DNA from: Legionella sp. 515359
Lineage (GTDB): Bacteria > Pseudomonadota > Gammaproteobacteria > Legionellales > Legionellaceae
Length of the DNA: 64,000 bases
Reading direction: 5' to 3'
Assembly (NCBI GenBank): GCA_025941565.1
Contig: JAPCYN010000014.1
Location: 1 to 64,000 of the forward strand
A program made the position numbers and the translations under genes. This document shows positions 28,001 through 37,491 of the stretch, in pieces. Numbering within the stretch: position 1 is the stretch's first letter; every line of letters begins with the position of its first letter. Under the pieces are notes generated by a model. The model was not told the origin of the DNA and searched no databases. It saw nothing but the letters and a program-made list of their open reading frames with translations.

Positions 28001-28863
28001 AAGCAGCCCATTGTGAGAGTTATCCAAACACTGTTTCTTCATTTTCACAAGAAATCAATAAGCTGTATCGTACAGGTTTCTTAAACGAGAAATTTCATGC
28101 TCCGATAAGAATGGTTTATGAAAAACGTAAAGAACAATTAAGTGATGCGAGCCCGAACGATGTAATCACATTAGTGGAACTGAGTAAATACATAGGTCTT
28201 GATCCGCAACACGACCTGACCTTGTGGCTAAAAAATTATCACAAAGAAATCCATTCAGACATTCATCAATTAATCCGAACGCTTGAAGGAGCCCTTGTTT
28301 TTGACGAAGACAATATAGAGCTGTTTAAGCTGTTAATAGATAAAATTCATTACAATGATAGCAATAGCTCTTATGTTAATTTTTCGTATTGGCTGAGACG
28401 AATGAACGATTTAAGTCGCCTAGTTCAAAACCATGAATTTTCACTAGCTCAAAGAGCAGTTATCCAGGAACGATTCCATCAACTTGCTGAACATGCAATA
28501 AAATCAGACAAAGAGGAGGTTAACTGTTCCATCTTTTCTAGAGATGAGAGTGATAATTTCAAAATGGCAAAATATCTATTATCCATATCAGTGGACATCA
28601 ATGCCATTTTAAAAAACAACTTTCTTTTACCTCTACCTGATTGTTTTATTAATGAATTTAATACGGCATTAATCACGTTAAGTGAGAGCAATTATGAGGG
28701 GGCTAAGTTAAGTAAAGAGAATATTTTCACGCTCAAACAACTGCATAAGCTATTACCCAATCAGGAACCACGTAAGCAATCGATAGAAAAGTTAGAAGAG
28801 TATCTTAATACACTTCAACCTGTGGAGGACAGCTCAAAACTAAATCAGCCTTATGGTTTATGA
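25048..28863 (+). CDS. Large effector candidate with SidE-type phosphodiesterase and possible mART domain
   Basis: This 1271-residue protein has RFHHGIQHTSRAALY (about 222-236; H225 and H229), matching the H-G-x-x-H-T-x-R pattern of the SidE-family phosphodiesterase that performs phosphoribosyl-ubiquitination. LIEIALLFHDSAREDD and KWDHESALFLYHYL follow. Downstream, R492 (ILARGITTP), S548-T549-S550 (LRSTSILGYG) and E635 (NYVEILYD) are spaced like an R-S-E ADP-ribosyltransferase triad, the same domain order as SdeA. No N-terminal deubiquitinase-like triad is visible. The rest (about 700-1271) is helical. The ATG at 25048 follows GGAG by 5 bp. Dot/Icm export is inferred. Confidence 0.65.
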   Translation: MTNQYISTFEYHKYSGKNTVDSMLLTLEQLLRAREQKGLGQQLQNLLKIGLPVFFQRAFYQPELTQNNIKIIQSVIEKLNQLKASSDYQQEGETANTRLEILGILGEHFNDLSKKSKTQEFFNYVMFHEGSIDFSMRESTIIEPSPVEILTEAEEPYDDGQTWEVPEISRLLSAKDIPDDIFNLNEDELSLESPIADHAKWAFQHIYQYPYPTGFQDKVIARFHHGIQHTSRAALYAKAFANLYRKHGDEEAQNLTEEQIKLIEIALLFHDSAREDDNEDKWDHESALFLYHYLTQVLRVDPQWAKFIAEATANKDPSPEQGYFEITENEYGDVFWRFLQYEEGIIPPKNIFQKIIHDCDCLDIIRARNQFDARHLDFYKDIASKHKNEMALEEMAQLIIEARSLIHIQGDTFISSKEELKLQYENAESFTRIITDVNPVTHPILFALHQHLLPVEELQNMELISLKPYDENDGMVAENLAAALREGRILARGITTPSAMPESRVNKDIITDETLAEKEIRKTMRDMSINTKSRKQDPKNKQGNPLRSTSILGYGSGVYPAAGMLIFNPEISKTRKISAKDFDSGRGAKNHLAHLQDKEFKDAETLVEKERDKLHRKMKLGLFGKKDESGSNYVEILYDITQYDAIFYTPDPTLGNHIAYNEFDAAHRFSPLLQAVYLQKQYEKQYELTLKAYLNDFGEKGEALFMDRFGQNKTLPIFEYSGIHNRLVAINPDELTEEKIIGMWLAMCSAYMSQTLHDFEESLYEMSVDDIKIMSMYQFKENSLAKMNQPADLNYSEEFKTRLNKAINEEKQKILYQHEQNLLEKFNRNELSLFSKELFLTLQSSPQLSVLMSESIKENVSKYIQENPVFSRKELGAFSQSFSIVNLNNLDNVAKLDREEREALCMNQTLQAYCLCKQIGMEEEATHLRDRTQELAKKILSEWNVKTPDNPGQVINLKKFLTLMEADEETLQDVDQKLLEILSKKAAHCESYPNTVSSFSQEINKLYRTGFLNEKFHAPIRMVYEKRKEQLSDASPNDVITLVELSKYIGLDPQHDLTLWLKNYHKEIHSDIHQLIRTLEGALVFDEDNIELFKLLIDKIHYNDSNSSYVNFSYWLRRMNDLSRLVQNHEFSLAQRAVIQERFHQLAEHAIKSDKEEVNCSIFSRDESDNFKMAKYLLSISVDINAILKNNFLLPLPDCFINEFNTALITLSESNYEGAKLSKENIFTLKQLHKLLPNQEPRKQSIEKLEEYLNTLQPVEDSSKLNQPYGL

Positions 28864-28980
28864 TATCTTCGTGTGCAAGACAAGCATAGCGAATAAAAAT
28901 TGCCCTATATGAGCATTTAATAATCTCTTGGTGTGATAATATAATTAGCTTCGGGCGAACTAATTTTAGATAGATTTAAT

Positions 28981-29479
28981 ATGAGAGAGAAACTTGAACA
29001 GGCATGTGGGATAACCCTTGAAGAGTTCAGAAAAGTTATTTTGGCAAAATGGGCGCGAGCTCCACATGCTCAAAAAACCATAATTAACTACACCTTTGAC
29101 CTAAATTCCATTTCACCCAAGTTTAAAAAAGACATAGACCTTGGAAATACCGACATGATCATGAGTTCCTTATCAGAAACACTGAGAATGGAAGTACGTG
29201 ATGCGTTGAGACTTGAACAGTGCCATCTATTTGGGTGTTTTTTTGGCATCTAATTTTGGAGACGCAATCATTGGAAAACATATTGGGCAATGGGGAGCGT
29301 ATTTAACAAATAATACGGTTTCTACATTAGGTTCTTTTTGGCATTGGGGGGTTGGCAAAACTACCCATACGATAACCTCTTTGAGAAATAGCTTCTTTGC
29401 TCGCGCAAACGATCGAGGTCCTGGTGTTGATGATAAACCCGATGATTCTCTTCATCCCATGAACTATTCTTCCTGTTGA
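28981..29479 (+). pseudogene. Frameshifted gene, two overlapping frames
   Basis: Frame 1 (28981-29253) encodes an 80-residue helical start (MREKLEQACGITLEEFRKVI). From about 29213 the adjacent frame becomes the protein-like one (NSAIYLGVFLASNFGDAIIG) and runs to 29479. Joining them near 29212-29216 (CTTGAACAGT) gives a smooth product of about 165 residues with a hydrophobic helix in the middle. A one-base insertion is the simplest reading; a sequencing error or programmed shift is possible. No family is recognised. Confidence 0.5.
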
Positions 29480-29779
29480 TAAACGAAATGAACCTATAGG
29501 CGCATTAGTAACAACTTTGGAATTGAGCTTCATCATCTATTGCAATCATGCAGCTCATTGTTTCATTCCCCTCCGGTAATAACCAGAGCCTATTAAAGAC
29601 TGGCTTTTAAAAAACAGTTTTTGTAAACTTCGCTGCTCTTTAGAGCAGTTATCAACAAGGTACCAAGACGCAATGAAATTATGTGTAAGGAAGCACTCAT
29701 ATGTACCTCGTTTGTTGTCACTGATTAAATCTCAATATAAGCGTCCACCCGGCTCAATCTTATTGAATGGCAGGTTATA

Positions 29780-30589
29780 ATGATATGCCCACTACTACGG
29801 CGTCTCTTACAACGCTTAAGTCTAATTTTTCTTTTAAGTCTGATGATGATCAGCACCGGCAGTACCCATGCTGCGTATAAAGCGCCCAAGACTTTGCCAT
29901 CACTCATGCTCTGGACATGGGAATCGCCACAAGACTTAAGATCAATTAATGTAAAAACAACCGGGGTCGCTTTATTAATATTAACTATTCGTTTTAAAAA
30001 ATCGCAGATCATTTATTATTTGCGGCAACAACCTCTGTACATTCCACCCAATACCTATTTAACCGCCGTAGTCCACATCAGCAACCCGCCAAAAAATGTT
30101 TTTATGAGTCATACCGTCGCGCAATTTTGGGCGCTAAAGATAAAAAATGCCTATCTTCGCGGTTCCTATAAAGAACTACAAATCGATTTTGACGCAGTGC
30201 CGAGTCAACAGCAATTTTATCAAGACTTACTCACGGCGTTACGCAAAGAACTTGGCGCCCATACCATCATTTCTATCACCGCGCTTGCCTCATGGTGCAC
30301 TAATGATCGATGGATACTCAAAGCTAATTTGCCAATTAATTATGTTGTCCCTATGTTTTTTAGTTTAGATACCAATCAAGCGCGTCGCAACCGTTTTATA
30401 AACACCTTTGACAGCCATCACCTCGCCCCTTATTGTCAAGGTCCAATCGGACTAACCACCAGTAACGACTGGGATGTGCCTATTACAACACGACAATCAA
30501 TTTTTATATACAACACAGGCAGTTGGACAAAATATGCCTTGCTTAAAGCATATGCTTTGCAACAGCAACATCAATCAGAGGATAAGTAA
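29780..30589 (+). CDS. DUF3142-type exported protein
   Basis: This 269-residue protein has an N-terminal signal peptide (basic RRLLQRL, hydrophobic core, cleavage after about THA at 31). LMLWTWESPQDLRSI near the N-terminus, LQIDFDAVPSQQQFY, and ISITALASWCTND match the TIM-barrel-like DUF3142 family as I recall it. The job of the family is unknown. AGG lies 6 bp before the ATG. The next gene starts 4 bp after the stop, so they form an operon. Confidence 0.65.
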   Translation: MICPLLRRLLQRLSLIFLLSLMMISTGSTHAAYKAPKTLPSLMLWTWESPQDLRSINVKTTGVALLILTIRFKKSQIIYYLRQQPLYIPPNTYLTAVVHISNPPKNVFMSHTVAQFWALKIKNAYLRGSYKELQIDFDAVPSQQQFYQDLLTALRKELGAHTIISITALASWCTNDRWILKANLPINYVVPMFFSLDTNQARRNRFINTFDSHHLAPYCQGPIGLTTSNDWDVPITTRQSIFIYNTGSWTKYALLKAYALQQQHQSEDK

Positions 30590-30593
30590 TCGA

Positions 30594-33086
30594 ATGAAAA
30601 AAATGACTTTATTGGGTCTGATTATTACGTTTAATAGTTTTTCATGCACTGACAGTTCGCAGCCTGTGTTTGGTGCTGACAATTATCCCGATATGCCATT
30701 TAACTCTTTTGCGGCAGGTAACTTAGGTATTATCACCCCTCAGTTAGCCACTTCATATTTAGTCGTGGCTTATCGATATTTGAATAAGCTGCCTTTAAAT
30801 ACAGTCGAACAAACCGATGTATTGAGTGTGTGGAGCAATTATTTTTCAGCTTATCCAGAGTATCCTCAACCTGTTTCTCCTGTAGTAGATAAAATGGCAC
30901 ACTTTTGTGTATCCGGTACCCAGCCTCATAATGAATCAATTAACAGCAGCAACCTGATGCAATTTATCGATACAACGGTCAATCATAATAAAGCATACTT
31001 TGATTGGCGCGAGTATCGACTTGGCGTATTGGGGTTACCTACGAAACTACCTATTCCAACACCAGGACCAGACGGCCAATACTCAAGCTATGATATCCAT
31101 AGCTTTTACTCAACTTTAGCACTAGAAGAGGACAATATTAGTGATATCAATGCAGGACCTGGTTTTAATTATTTAGTATTGGCAACGGAACGCTTGCATG
31201 CGATTAAAGAAGCAATAGCGAAACAAAATAATTCCTTAAATGCCCGTGTCAATCAACCACAAAAGACGGTTTCTGTATCGCCAACACGCTCCGAAAAAGA
31301 AAAATTATCTCTTTGGATTAATGCACAGCAACAAATATTTATGCGAACCATGAAAAGCAGTGAAAAAGCCAGAGAATTACTCGCAAAGTTCCCGGATAAT
31401 GTGCCTCAACTCGTCAAAGATGACATTCAATATTCAACTGCAGCCAGTTATTTATATGATGGCACATCTGAAGGTGCAAAAACTGCTGCGCAACAATTTG
31501 CAACTTTAGCCAATAGCCCTACTTATCCATGGCATGAGTGGGCCAAATATTTACAGTATCGCGCGTTAAATATTGCAGTCAATGATATGCTGCAAAGCAA
31601 TGATGTCGATACGCTCTGCGCTGAAAATACACCGTGTCGAAGCCTATCCGATCAATCTTATGAGGGCATGTTAGACTTATCAAAAAATGCAACGGACCAA
31701 AAAATAAAAGCAGCAGCAACCGATTACCTCAATGTGATCTCGATGCGAACAAAATGGAGAGCACAAAAAGCCTTTGAATCGCTATTACAAAATAGTCTGA
31801 CTCACATTGATAAAAGCGGTTTTACCAATTTGATTGCCTTCTCCAATAAGACAGCAGTTGGGAGCAGTAACGAGATAAGCTCATGGCTATCTGATGTCAT
31901 GAACGTTCAAATGAGTGATACTGAAGAAAACCCTGCTGTCTTAGCAAATGCAGCGTTTCATGATGCTTATACTCATTGGCAAAATATCCCCCAAAACCTG
32001 GCATGGCTCTGGCTTGCGGTTTATACAATAAAATATGGTGATGCCAACCAGCAAAGTGCTTTAATTAAAGCGGTATTAAATGTGCCTCACCAAGATCCAG
32101 CATTTGTTCCACTACGAGTAGCTCTAACAGCTCATTTCGCTGATCTTAACCCTCCTAATCTGGACACAAACCAAAAGCGCAGCATCATTGATGACACTCT
32201 TGCTGTGCTGTCAGTAGGTGGCGATTTTAGCACCACGATATTACTATTAAATGCGAGAACGAATCTTGCGACCTCGTTAACGGATTTTATTGAGCACGCA
32301 TTTTTTTATCCGAAGGATAATTTACTCGAATATGTGCCGCAAGTGATGGTTGATTCAACGCAAACTCACTATCGCGCAAATTATATTATTGCTGATGCGG
32401 CAACGATCATCAATACCCTGCCCCCATCCGTGTTACTTCAAATAGCGGGGATGTCAAATGTACCCGATAACTATCGTCCTGTCCTATACGCTAATCTTTG
32501 GGTAAGAAGCATTCTATTTAATGATAAAAGCCTGGAAAAAACGGTCAGTAACGATGCCATGAAGTATAATCCTGTACTCACTGATACAATAACGCAAATG
32601 GCTAAAAGCAATGATCCTGATGAAAGAAAAACTCTGTTTTTGAGCGCGTTATTGCATTACCCTAACTTAAGCCCAATGATTCACTTAAAGCACTATGAAA
32701 CCTGGAAAGGGAAAGAATCATCGAACATGAATAGTATCGTATTGCGCGAAGAAAGCTTAGAAACATTCAATAACCATTGGTTATGGACTTCCTGTGATGC
32801 ACAGTGCAAAACACCAACACCTGCATTTCTAACGCCAGCACAACGCACCGAATATCAGGCACAGCTAAAGCGTATTAATCATTTGAAAAGTGCTACCCAT
32901 TATATTAGTGATTCGCTGATTGTACTGGCGCATCGTTACCCACATGATTTACGTTATGCTGAGTTACTCGCACTTTTTATTAAGTACACAAAATATACAT
33001 CGGGTGGTTCAAGAAAAGCATTTATCACCTTGAAGAAACTCTATCCTAATTCACATTGGGCCAAGAGTACTAAATACTATTATTAA
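30594..33086 (+). CDS. Large exported protein, probable lipoprotein, partner of DUF3142 protein
   Basis: This 830-residue protein has a signal sequence with a possible lipobox (FNSFSC, Cys about 18). The frame runs upstream to 30474, but the ATG at 30594 gives the signal peptide and follows GAGGA by about 10 bp. The body is helical, TPR- or HEAT-like, with no catalytic motif: repeated W/Y/A-rich helices, e.g. WHEWAKYLQYRALNIAVNDM. It probably sits in the cell envelope with the upstream DUF3142 protein. Function unknown. Confidence 0.6.
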   Translation: MKKMTLLGLIITFNSFSCTDSSQPVFGADNYPDMPFNSFAAGNLGIITPQLATSYLVVAYRYLNKLPLNTVEQTDVLSVWSNYFSAYPEYPQPVSPVVDKMAHFCVSGTQPHNESINSSNLMQFIDTTVNHNKAYFDWREYRLGVLGLPTKLPIPTPGPDGQYSSYDIHSFYSTLALEEDNISDINAGPGFNYLVLATERLHAIKEAIAKQNNSLNARVNQPQKTVSVSPTRSEKEKLSLWINAQQQIFMRTMKSSEKARELLAKFPDNVPQLVKDDIQYSTAASYLYDGTSEGAKTAAQQFATLANSPTYPWHEWAKYLQYRALNIAVNDMLQSNDVDTLCAENTPCRSLSDQSYEGMLDLSKNATDQKIKAAATDYLNVISMRTKWRAQKAFESLLQNSLTHIDKSGFTNLIAFSNKTAVGSSNEISSWLSDVMNVQMSDTEENPAVLANAAFHDAYTHWQNIPQNLAWLWLAVYTIKYGDANQQSALIKAVLNVPHQDPAFVPLRVALTAHFADLNPPNLDTNQKRSIIDDTLAVLSVGGDFSTTILLLNARTNLATSLTDFIEHAFFYPKDNLLEYVPQVMVDSTQTHYRANYIIADAATIINTLPPSVLLQIAGMSNVPDNYRPVLYANLWVRSILFNDKSLEKTVSNDAMKYNPVLTDTITQMAKSNDPDERKTLFLSALLHYPNLSPMIHLKHYETWKGKESSNMNSIVLREESLETFNNHWLWTSCDAQCKTPTPAFLTPAQRTEYQAQLKRINHLKSATHYISDSLIVLAHRYPHDLRYAELLALFIKYTKYTSGGSRKAFITLKKLYPNSHWAKSTKYYY

Positions 33087-33104
33087 GGCGCACCAAACAT
33101 CGAA

Positions 33105-33142
33105 TAGACAGAAGAACTCTATTTATTTAGAGTTTCTGTCTA
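33105..33142. terminator. Bidirectional hairpin between convergent genes
   Basis: Arms TAGACAGAA(GA)ACTCTA and TAGAGTTTCTGTCTA pair with a 2-nt bulge around a short AT loop. It lies between the stop codons of the convergent exported-protein gene and the S53 peptidase gene. Confidence 0.55.
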
Positions 33143-33287
33143 CTCAATTAAAAAATCGACTGAAGCCCTATCCAAAGCAAACTCAAGGCACTTAGATTTT
33201 TATTTATCGGCTTTTTCGCATATCCGGGAGATTCAAAATAGAATCCCCGGTTCTACACCATAACACAACATGAGATTATGCCTCGCA

Positions 33288-35237
33288 CTACATATTTGCC
33301 ATAGTTAACACAAAATTGGGAATATTAGGCGAGCCAACACCAACACCATCATTCCAAAATTGATCTTCAGGCTCAATAGTCAGTGATGAATCCCATCCAA
33401 AAGTGGATTTCATCAAGGTAAATGCCGATGCTGGAGCAGGAGTCCCCTGGATTGTTGTAGAAGGCGGTGGTGTTGTTCCACTTATAATACGCGCCGGAGG
33501 AACAATAAGATTAATTGCTTTGCTTGAGAGCAAAATATGATTCATTTGATACAAATAAGGTGCTGCCTGACCTATGGGCGTTGTTTTATTGAGTAAACTA
33601 CGTGCTTGATTTACTAAAAGTAAGGTTGCAGAAAATAAAGGACACGCTAAGCTGGTTCCCCCATCCTGGACTTGGGCTCCATCGGCAATAATCAGTAATC
33701 CGGTACGAGGATCACCAAGCATGGCGATATCGGGTAATGCACGACGATATCCGTAATTACTGATAAGACCATAACCACCCGCAGTGAAACTGCTAATAGA
33801 ATTTTGCCAATGAATTGCTTTATAATATTGACTAATGCCTCCCCCAGTCCCCCCCTCATAAGAAGAATTCCCATTAACGGTTTTAACTGCTCCCCAGACG
33901 GTTTCAAATGCATAACGATAGCTTGTATCTACAAATAAAGCGGTCGCCCCAACCGCTGTAACATAAGCAGAACTGGAGGGGTAATCTACTGATGGCAATG
34001 AAAGAGGCGAGCCACTACATTTCTTTTGTGTGCTGTAGGTATTATCACCACAATCCCCTGAAGAAAAATTAACACTGACTCCTGCAGCTGCCGCTAATTC
34101 TAAAATTGATTCAAACGAATTATCTAAAACCTCTTGCCCACTCCAACTATTAGAAATGACAAAAGCATTCGCAAAGCCCGCGATGGTATAATTATTCTGA
34201 ATCAGCGTATGAATTACTTGCGCTAATATCGCTTTTTGATCACTCCCTAAAACTAAAACCGTATTATTTCCAGGTGCTATCGTATGAGATGATTCAATGT
34301 CCAAAGCGATCTCATTACTAAAAGATGAGGCATTAGGACATGTTGTAAAAGGAGTGCCATCCGGATTAATCATCGCAAAATTCTTCAATGGTCCTGAGAG
34401 GATAAATGGCTTTATATTGTTCGCATTAAAATATTGATTCGCATCGTGCAAAATTTGATTTGGGGTATTCGTACCGCACTTATCAACAATAACTAATGTT
34501 TGCCCCGTTCCATCGAGATGTTTGCCATTAATTCGCGGAATGTTTTGCAGATTATACGTCTTTTGCAAATTTGCTCCTGTAAAACCTTGTAATGAAATAT
34601 CTGTAGGAAGTGCAAAAGGTTTAAACGCGTTCCAAATAAAATTTAAATCATGAACTGTCTTCGGATTCTTTTTAAAGTTTTCTTCATTTGAGTGAAATAC
34701 CGGAATCGTATTTAGCCCCGTAATATCGGCAATATATTGGGCAACCTCTCGATTTAATTTAGGGGCCTGTGCATTAGCATAGACGATTTCATTTTGATAT
34801 TGATAATCGTTTATTTGCACATGAAGTGCTTGCTTAATTTGCGCCACCGTTCCAATGACATGAACACTATGGTTAACAATTTTTGTTTGCATCCCATAAG
34901 TAGAAAAAAATTGCTGTACTACCTCTTCTGCTTCCTTACTTGGTGCAAATTCTTGTTCATAAAGACTGGACGTTAAAAATTGATGATAGCGGGGACTGTT
35001 GGGATCATAAACATCTTTAACAAGCTTATCGAGCTCCGACTTATTACGTAATTTTAACCAGACAATAAATGAAATTTTCACCTTGGGATCTACAGGTTTG
35101 ACCCATGTTGCCTGATTAAGTAAATTTAATCCCGGACTGGGTAAATTCAATAAGTCATTCACCTGCTTCGCATAAGGAGTTGTTGCCATAAAATTCGCAG
35201 ACAACAAAAGAAATGCTACATTTTTGAGTTTCAACAT
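33288..35237 (-). CDS. Secreted S53 (sedolisin/pseudomonalisin) serine-carboxyl peptidase
   Basis: This 649-residue protein has a signal peptide (about 1-23), an N-terminal activation domain (about 40-185), and a subtilisin-fold catalytic domain. Catalytic residues are visible: E309 and D313 in NEIALDIESS, oxyanion D395 in FSSGDCGDN, and S529 in GGTSLACP. The family cleaves proteins at acidic pH after self-removal of the prodomain, and the C-terminal NDGVGVGSPN fits the calcium site region. It lies 16 bp downstream of the beta-propeller gene, with GGGAG before the ATG, so the two are co-transcribed and probably both secreted. Confidence 0.9.
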   Translation of the reverse strand: MLKLKNVAFLLLSANFMATTPYAKQVNDLLNLPSPGLNLLNQATWVKPVDPKVKISFIVWLKLRNKSELDKLVKDVYDPNSPRYHQFLTSSLYEQEFAPSKEAEEVVQQFFSTYGMQTKIVNHSVHVIGTVAQIKQALHVQINDYQYQNEIVYANAQAPKLNREVAQYIADITGLNTIPVFHSNEENFKKNPKTVHDLNFIWNAFKPFALPTDISLQGFTGANLQKTYNLQNIPRINGKHLDGTGQTLVIVDKCGTNTPNQILHDANQYFNANNIKPFILSGPLKNFAMINPDGTPFTTCPNASSFSNEIALDIESSHTIAPGNNTVLVLGSDQKAILAQVIHTLIQNNYTIAGFANAFVISNSWSGQEVLDNSFESILELAAAAGVSVNFSSGDCGDNTYSTQKKCSGSPLSLPSVDYPSSSAYVTAVGATALFVDTSYRYAFETVWGAVKTVNGNSSYEGGTGGGISQYYKAIHWQNSISSFTAGGYGLISNYGYRRALPDIAMLGDPRTGLLIIADGAQVQDGGTSLACPLFSATLLLVNQARSLLNKTTPIGQAAPYLYQMNHILLSSKAINLIVPPARIISGTTPPPSTTIQGTPAPASAFTLMKSTFGWDSSLTIEPEDQFWNDGVGVGSPNIPNFVLTMANM

Positions 35238-35253
35238 GAATTATCTCCCTATG

Positions 35254-36693
35254 TTACCCGAAAAAGAATAAACTAGTAATTGGACTATACGTGATAAATC
35301 CCAAGTCATCTCCAGTAGTCAATGAGAAAACATGGCCATTCTGTGTTCCTGCATGGATCACGGTTGCATCTGAATTCACAAATAAGGTATACGTTATTTG
35401 AGACAAGAGAGTCCAGATGGGATTCGGATTGGTTAAACTATTAGAAAAATAGGCATACTCAAAATTGATGGTTCCCGGAGGTAATGTTCCATTGGTTGAG
35501 GTTTCTCGAGTATTAACATACAGTTGACCATTTGCGGCAAAAACATTTTGGATCGGTACAGGAACATTTGATTCTGGACCACTGATTTGATTCCAGTTAA
35601 TTCCATTATTTATTGAGTAGTAGACATTACCGTCATTACTGCCTACATAGATGGTAGCAGGCGTCAAGAAGAGACTGTTTACAGCTCCGGTGCCTGGACT
35701 TGTTGCAGTCGCAACCCAAGTAGCTCCATTGTTGCTTGAGTAATAAACCTTCCCTTCTTGAGTTCCGGCATAAATTGTTGACGCATTTGAAACAGAAACA
35801 CTATTGACTGATGAAATGCCAGGTGCGGTTGTGGCACTCCAAAAATTACCATTATTGGTTGAATAATATACTTTTCCATCAGCACTTCCAACGTATAAGG
35901 TGGTCGGCGTTGCAAATACACTATTCACCGCATTACCCGGGGACGGTATCGTCGAAGCAGTCCAGGTTAAACCATTATCAGTAGAAAAATAAACCGACCC
36001 GCTTGCAGTTCCTGCATAAACTGTTCCTATGCGCGTAAATGTTGCCTCTACAGTATGATTGCCATCAATATTGAATAACGTATAGGTTGTTCCCCCTTTC
36101 TGGGCCGTACCGCCATCCATTAGCCACTCATCAACTTGATATCCCGCAATAGGCGTAGCAGTAAAAGTCAAATTACTTCCAGCAATCACTGTTTGGGGTG
36201 TACTGGGTGTAATGCTCCCCTGTGCATTAACAATGGGAGTAATCAAATATCTTGTCACTGGAATTACAGTAATATTCAAAATGTTGGCTAATCCAGGTTG
36301 ATAACATTCTTGTGGGTTTCTTTGTTCACATACAACAGGCCCCCCTTTAATATCGTTTGAGAGTGCACTGCCATTCACAAATAAATTTAGAGTACAGGAT
36401 TGATGATAACCCAATGTAAATGGATTTGGGCAATTGCCAGCCGAGGTGACCTGAGTAATCCCTGCAATGGGTTTCATGGACAAAGTATGTTGTTTGTGCG
36501 ATTGATTCGTTATCGTATATTTAATTGTGGTGGAGCTTATTGATGTTATAGAAACCGTTGGTGGAAAATAAGGATCAGGAGTAAAAGTCCACACGGGGTT
36601 ACCGGCATAGCCTGCAACAAAAAATAGTAAAGCAACCCCAGCGGTAAAACACTGGGACAAAGTGATTTTAAACATTCGCATCTTCAAATCCAT
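35254..36693 (-). CDS. Secreted protein with BNR/Asp-box beta-propeller repeats
   Basis: This 479-residue protein has a signal peptide (cleavage about residue 30). An N-terminal Ig-like region (about 45-150) is followed by a bacterial-repeat segment (SGITPS-type, about 155-220: GSITPSTPQTVIAGSNLTFT). At least four repeats of about 45 residues then each carry an Asp-box-like motif (YFSTDNGLTW, YYSTNNGNFW, YYSSNNGATW, YYSINNGINW). Such propellers bind carbohydrate or protein. ATG 36681 is an alternative start with a better ribosome site. It is the first gene of the operon with the S53 peptidase. Confidence 0.72.
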   Translation of the reverse strand: MDLKMRMFKITLSQCFTAGVALLFFVAGYAGNPVWTFTPDPYFPPTVSITSISSTTIKYTITNQSHKQHTLSMKPIAGITQVTSAGNCPNPFTLGYHQSCTLNLFVNGSALSNDIKGGPVVCEQRNPQECYQPGLANILNITVIPVTRYLITPIVNAQGSITPSTPQTVIAGSNLTFTATPIAGYQVDEWLMDGGTAQKGGTTYTLFNIDGNHTVEATFTRIGTVYAGTASGSVYFSTDNGLTWTASTIPSPGNAVNSVFATPTTLYVGSADGKVYYSTNNGNFWSATTAPGISSVNSVSVSNASTIYAGTQEGKVYYSSNNGATWVATATSPGTGAVNSLFLTPATIYVGSNDGNVYYSINNGINWNQISGPESNVPVPIQNVFAANGQLYVNTRETSTNGTLPPGTINFEYAYFSNSLTNPNPIWTLLSQITYTLFVNSDATVIHAGTQNGHVFSLTTGDDLGFITYSPITSLFFFG

Positions 36694-36927
36694 TTTCGGA
36701 TATTAATTTTGGTGCTTATCTTAAGTGGGTACTTAGCTTGGATCAATAAAAATTGATAATTAAAAAATACTTTTTTTTCAATAGATTAAAAACCAATCGT
36801 CAGCGCGTTACTTAAAATTTACACCCTGAAAATATCACTACCGAAAAAAACACTTCATCTCGAATACGATTGAAGTCGAAAAAAACAAATGATATTTTGT
36901 TTGCCTTCAACTAAAAAAGGAATCCGT

Positions 36928-37137
36928 ATGTTTTTTAAAGTAGAACCCAAAGAATTAAACAGAACCATCAACAATTTAAATGCCCAACGCGAATTATTAG
37001 CACGCCAATTGCAAGATGGCTCTATATCACGAGAACAATGGCAGGAAGAACAGAAACGTCTTTCAAGTCTTATTAGTTCCTATACCGATAATATGCTGTC
37101 CGCAATACATGACCAACAAACAAATCATTCACCCTAA
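36928..37137 (+). CDS. Small coiled-coil protein
   Basis: This 69-residue, highly charged, helical protein (LNRTINNLNAQRELLARQLQ, then QWQEEQKRLSSLISSY) probably forms a coiled coil. AAGGA lies 7 bp before the ATG at 36928; the frame extends upstream without a better site. No family is recognised. Confidence 0.55.
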   Translation: MFFKVEPKELNRTINNLNAQRELLARQLQDGSISREQWQEEQKRLSSLISSYTDNMLSAIHDQQTNHSP

Positions 37138-37491
37138 GTCATTAATTGGCCTTGTGTATGTGGAGCTTATGATTTCGCGACCTTGAATAGATGATTTAAT
37201 AGATAATTAAATCGTCGTAAAGTAATGTAAAAAGAGAATGGATGCTCAATTTGCAAATAAATAAGATGAAAATCGTTTATCTGATGACCCACTTTTAACT
37301 GCGTATTAAAAACATTGAAGCGGTCAGATTTACCTGCTTAATGTGCAACAAGCGCAATCTGGTTGCTTGCAGTCAGGATCTATTTGGGTACATTCTAAGA
37401 CAATCCTGGTTGGAAGCAACCTATCTCATTTCCAAGCAAGCATTTCAGGTAACTTACGCGGTACAGGCGATGTTTCAACTTAATTATTGTG
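37138..37491. other. Intergenic region, no gene seen
   Basis: About 350 bp between convergent small genes. A 65-codon + frame (37341-37538) lacks a ribosome site and overlaps the end of the next gene. Nothing else is recognisable. Confidence 0.35.
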
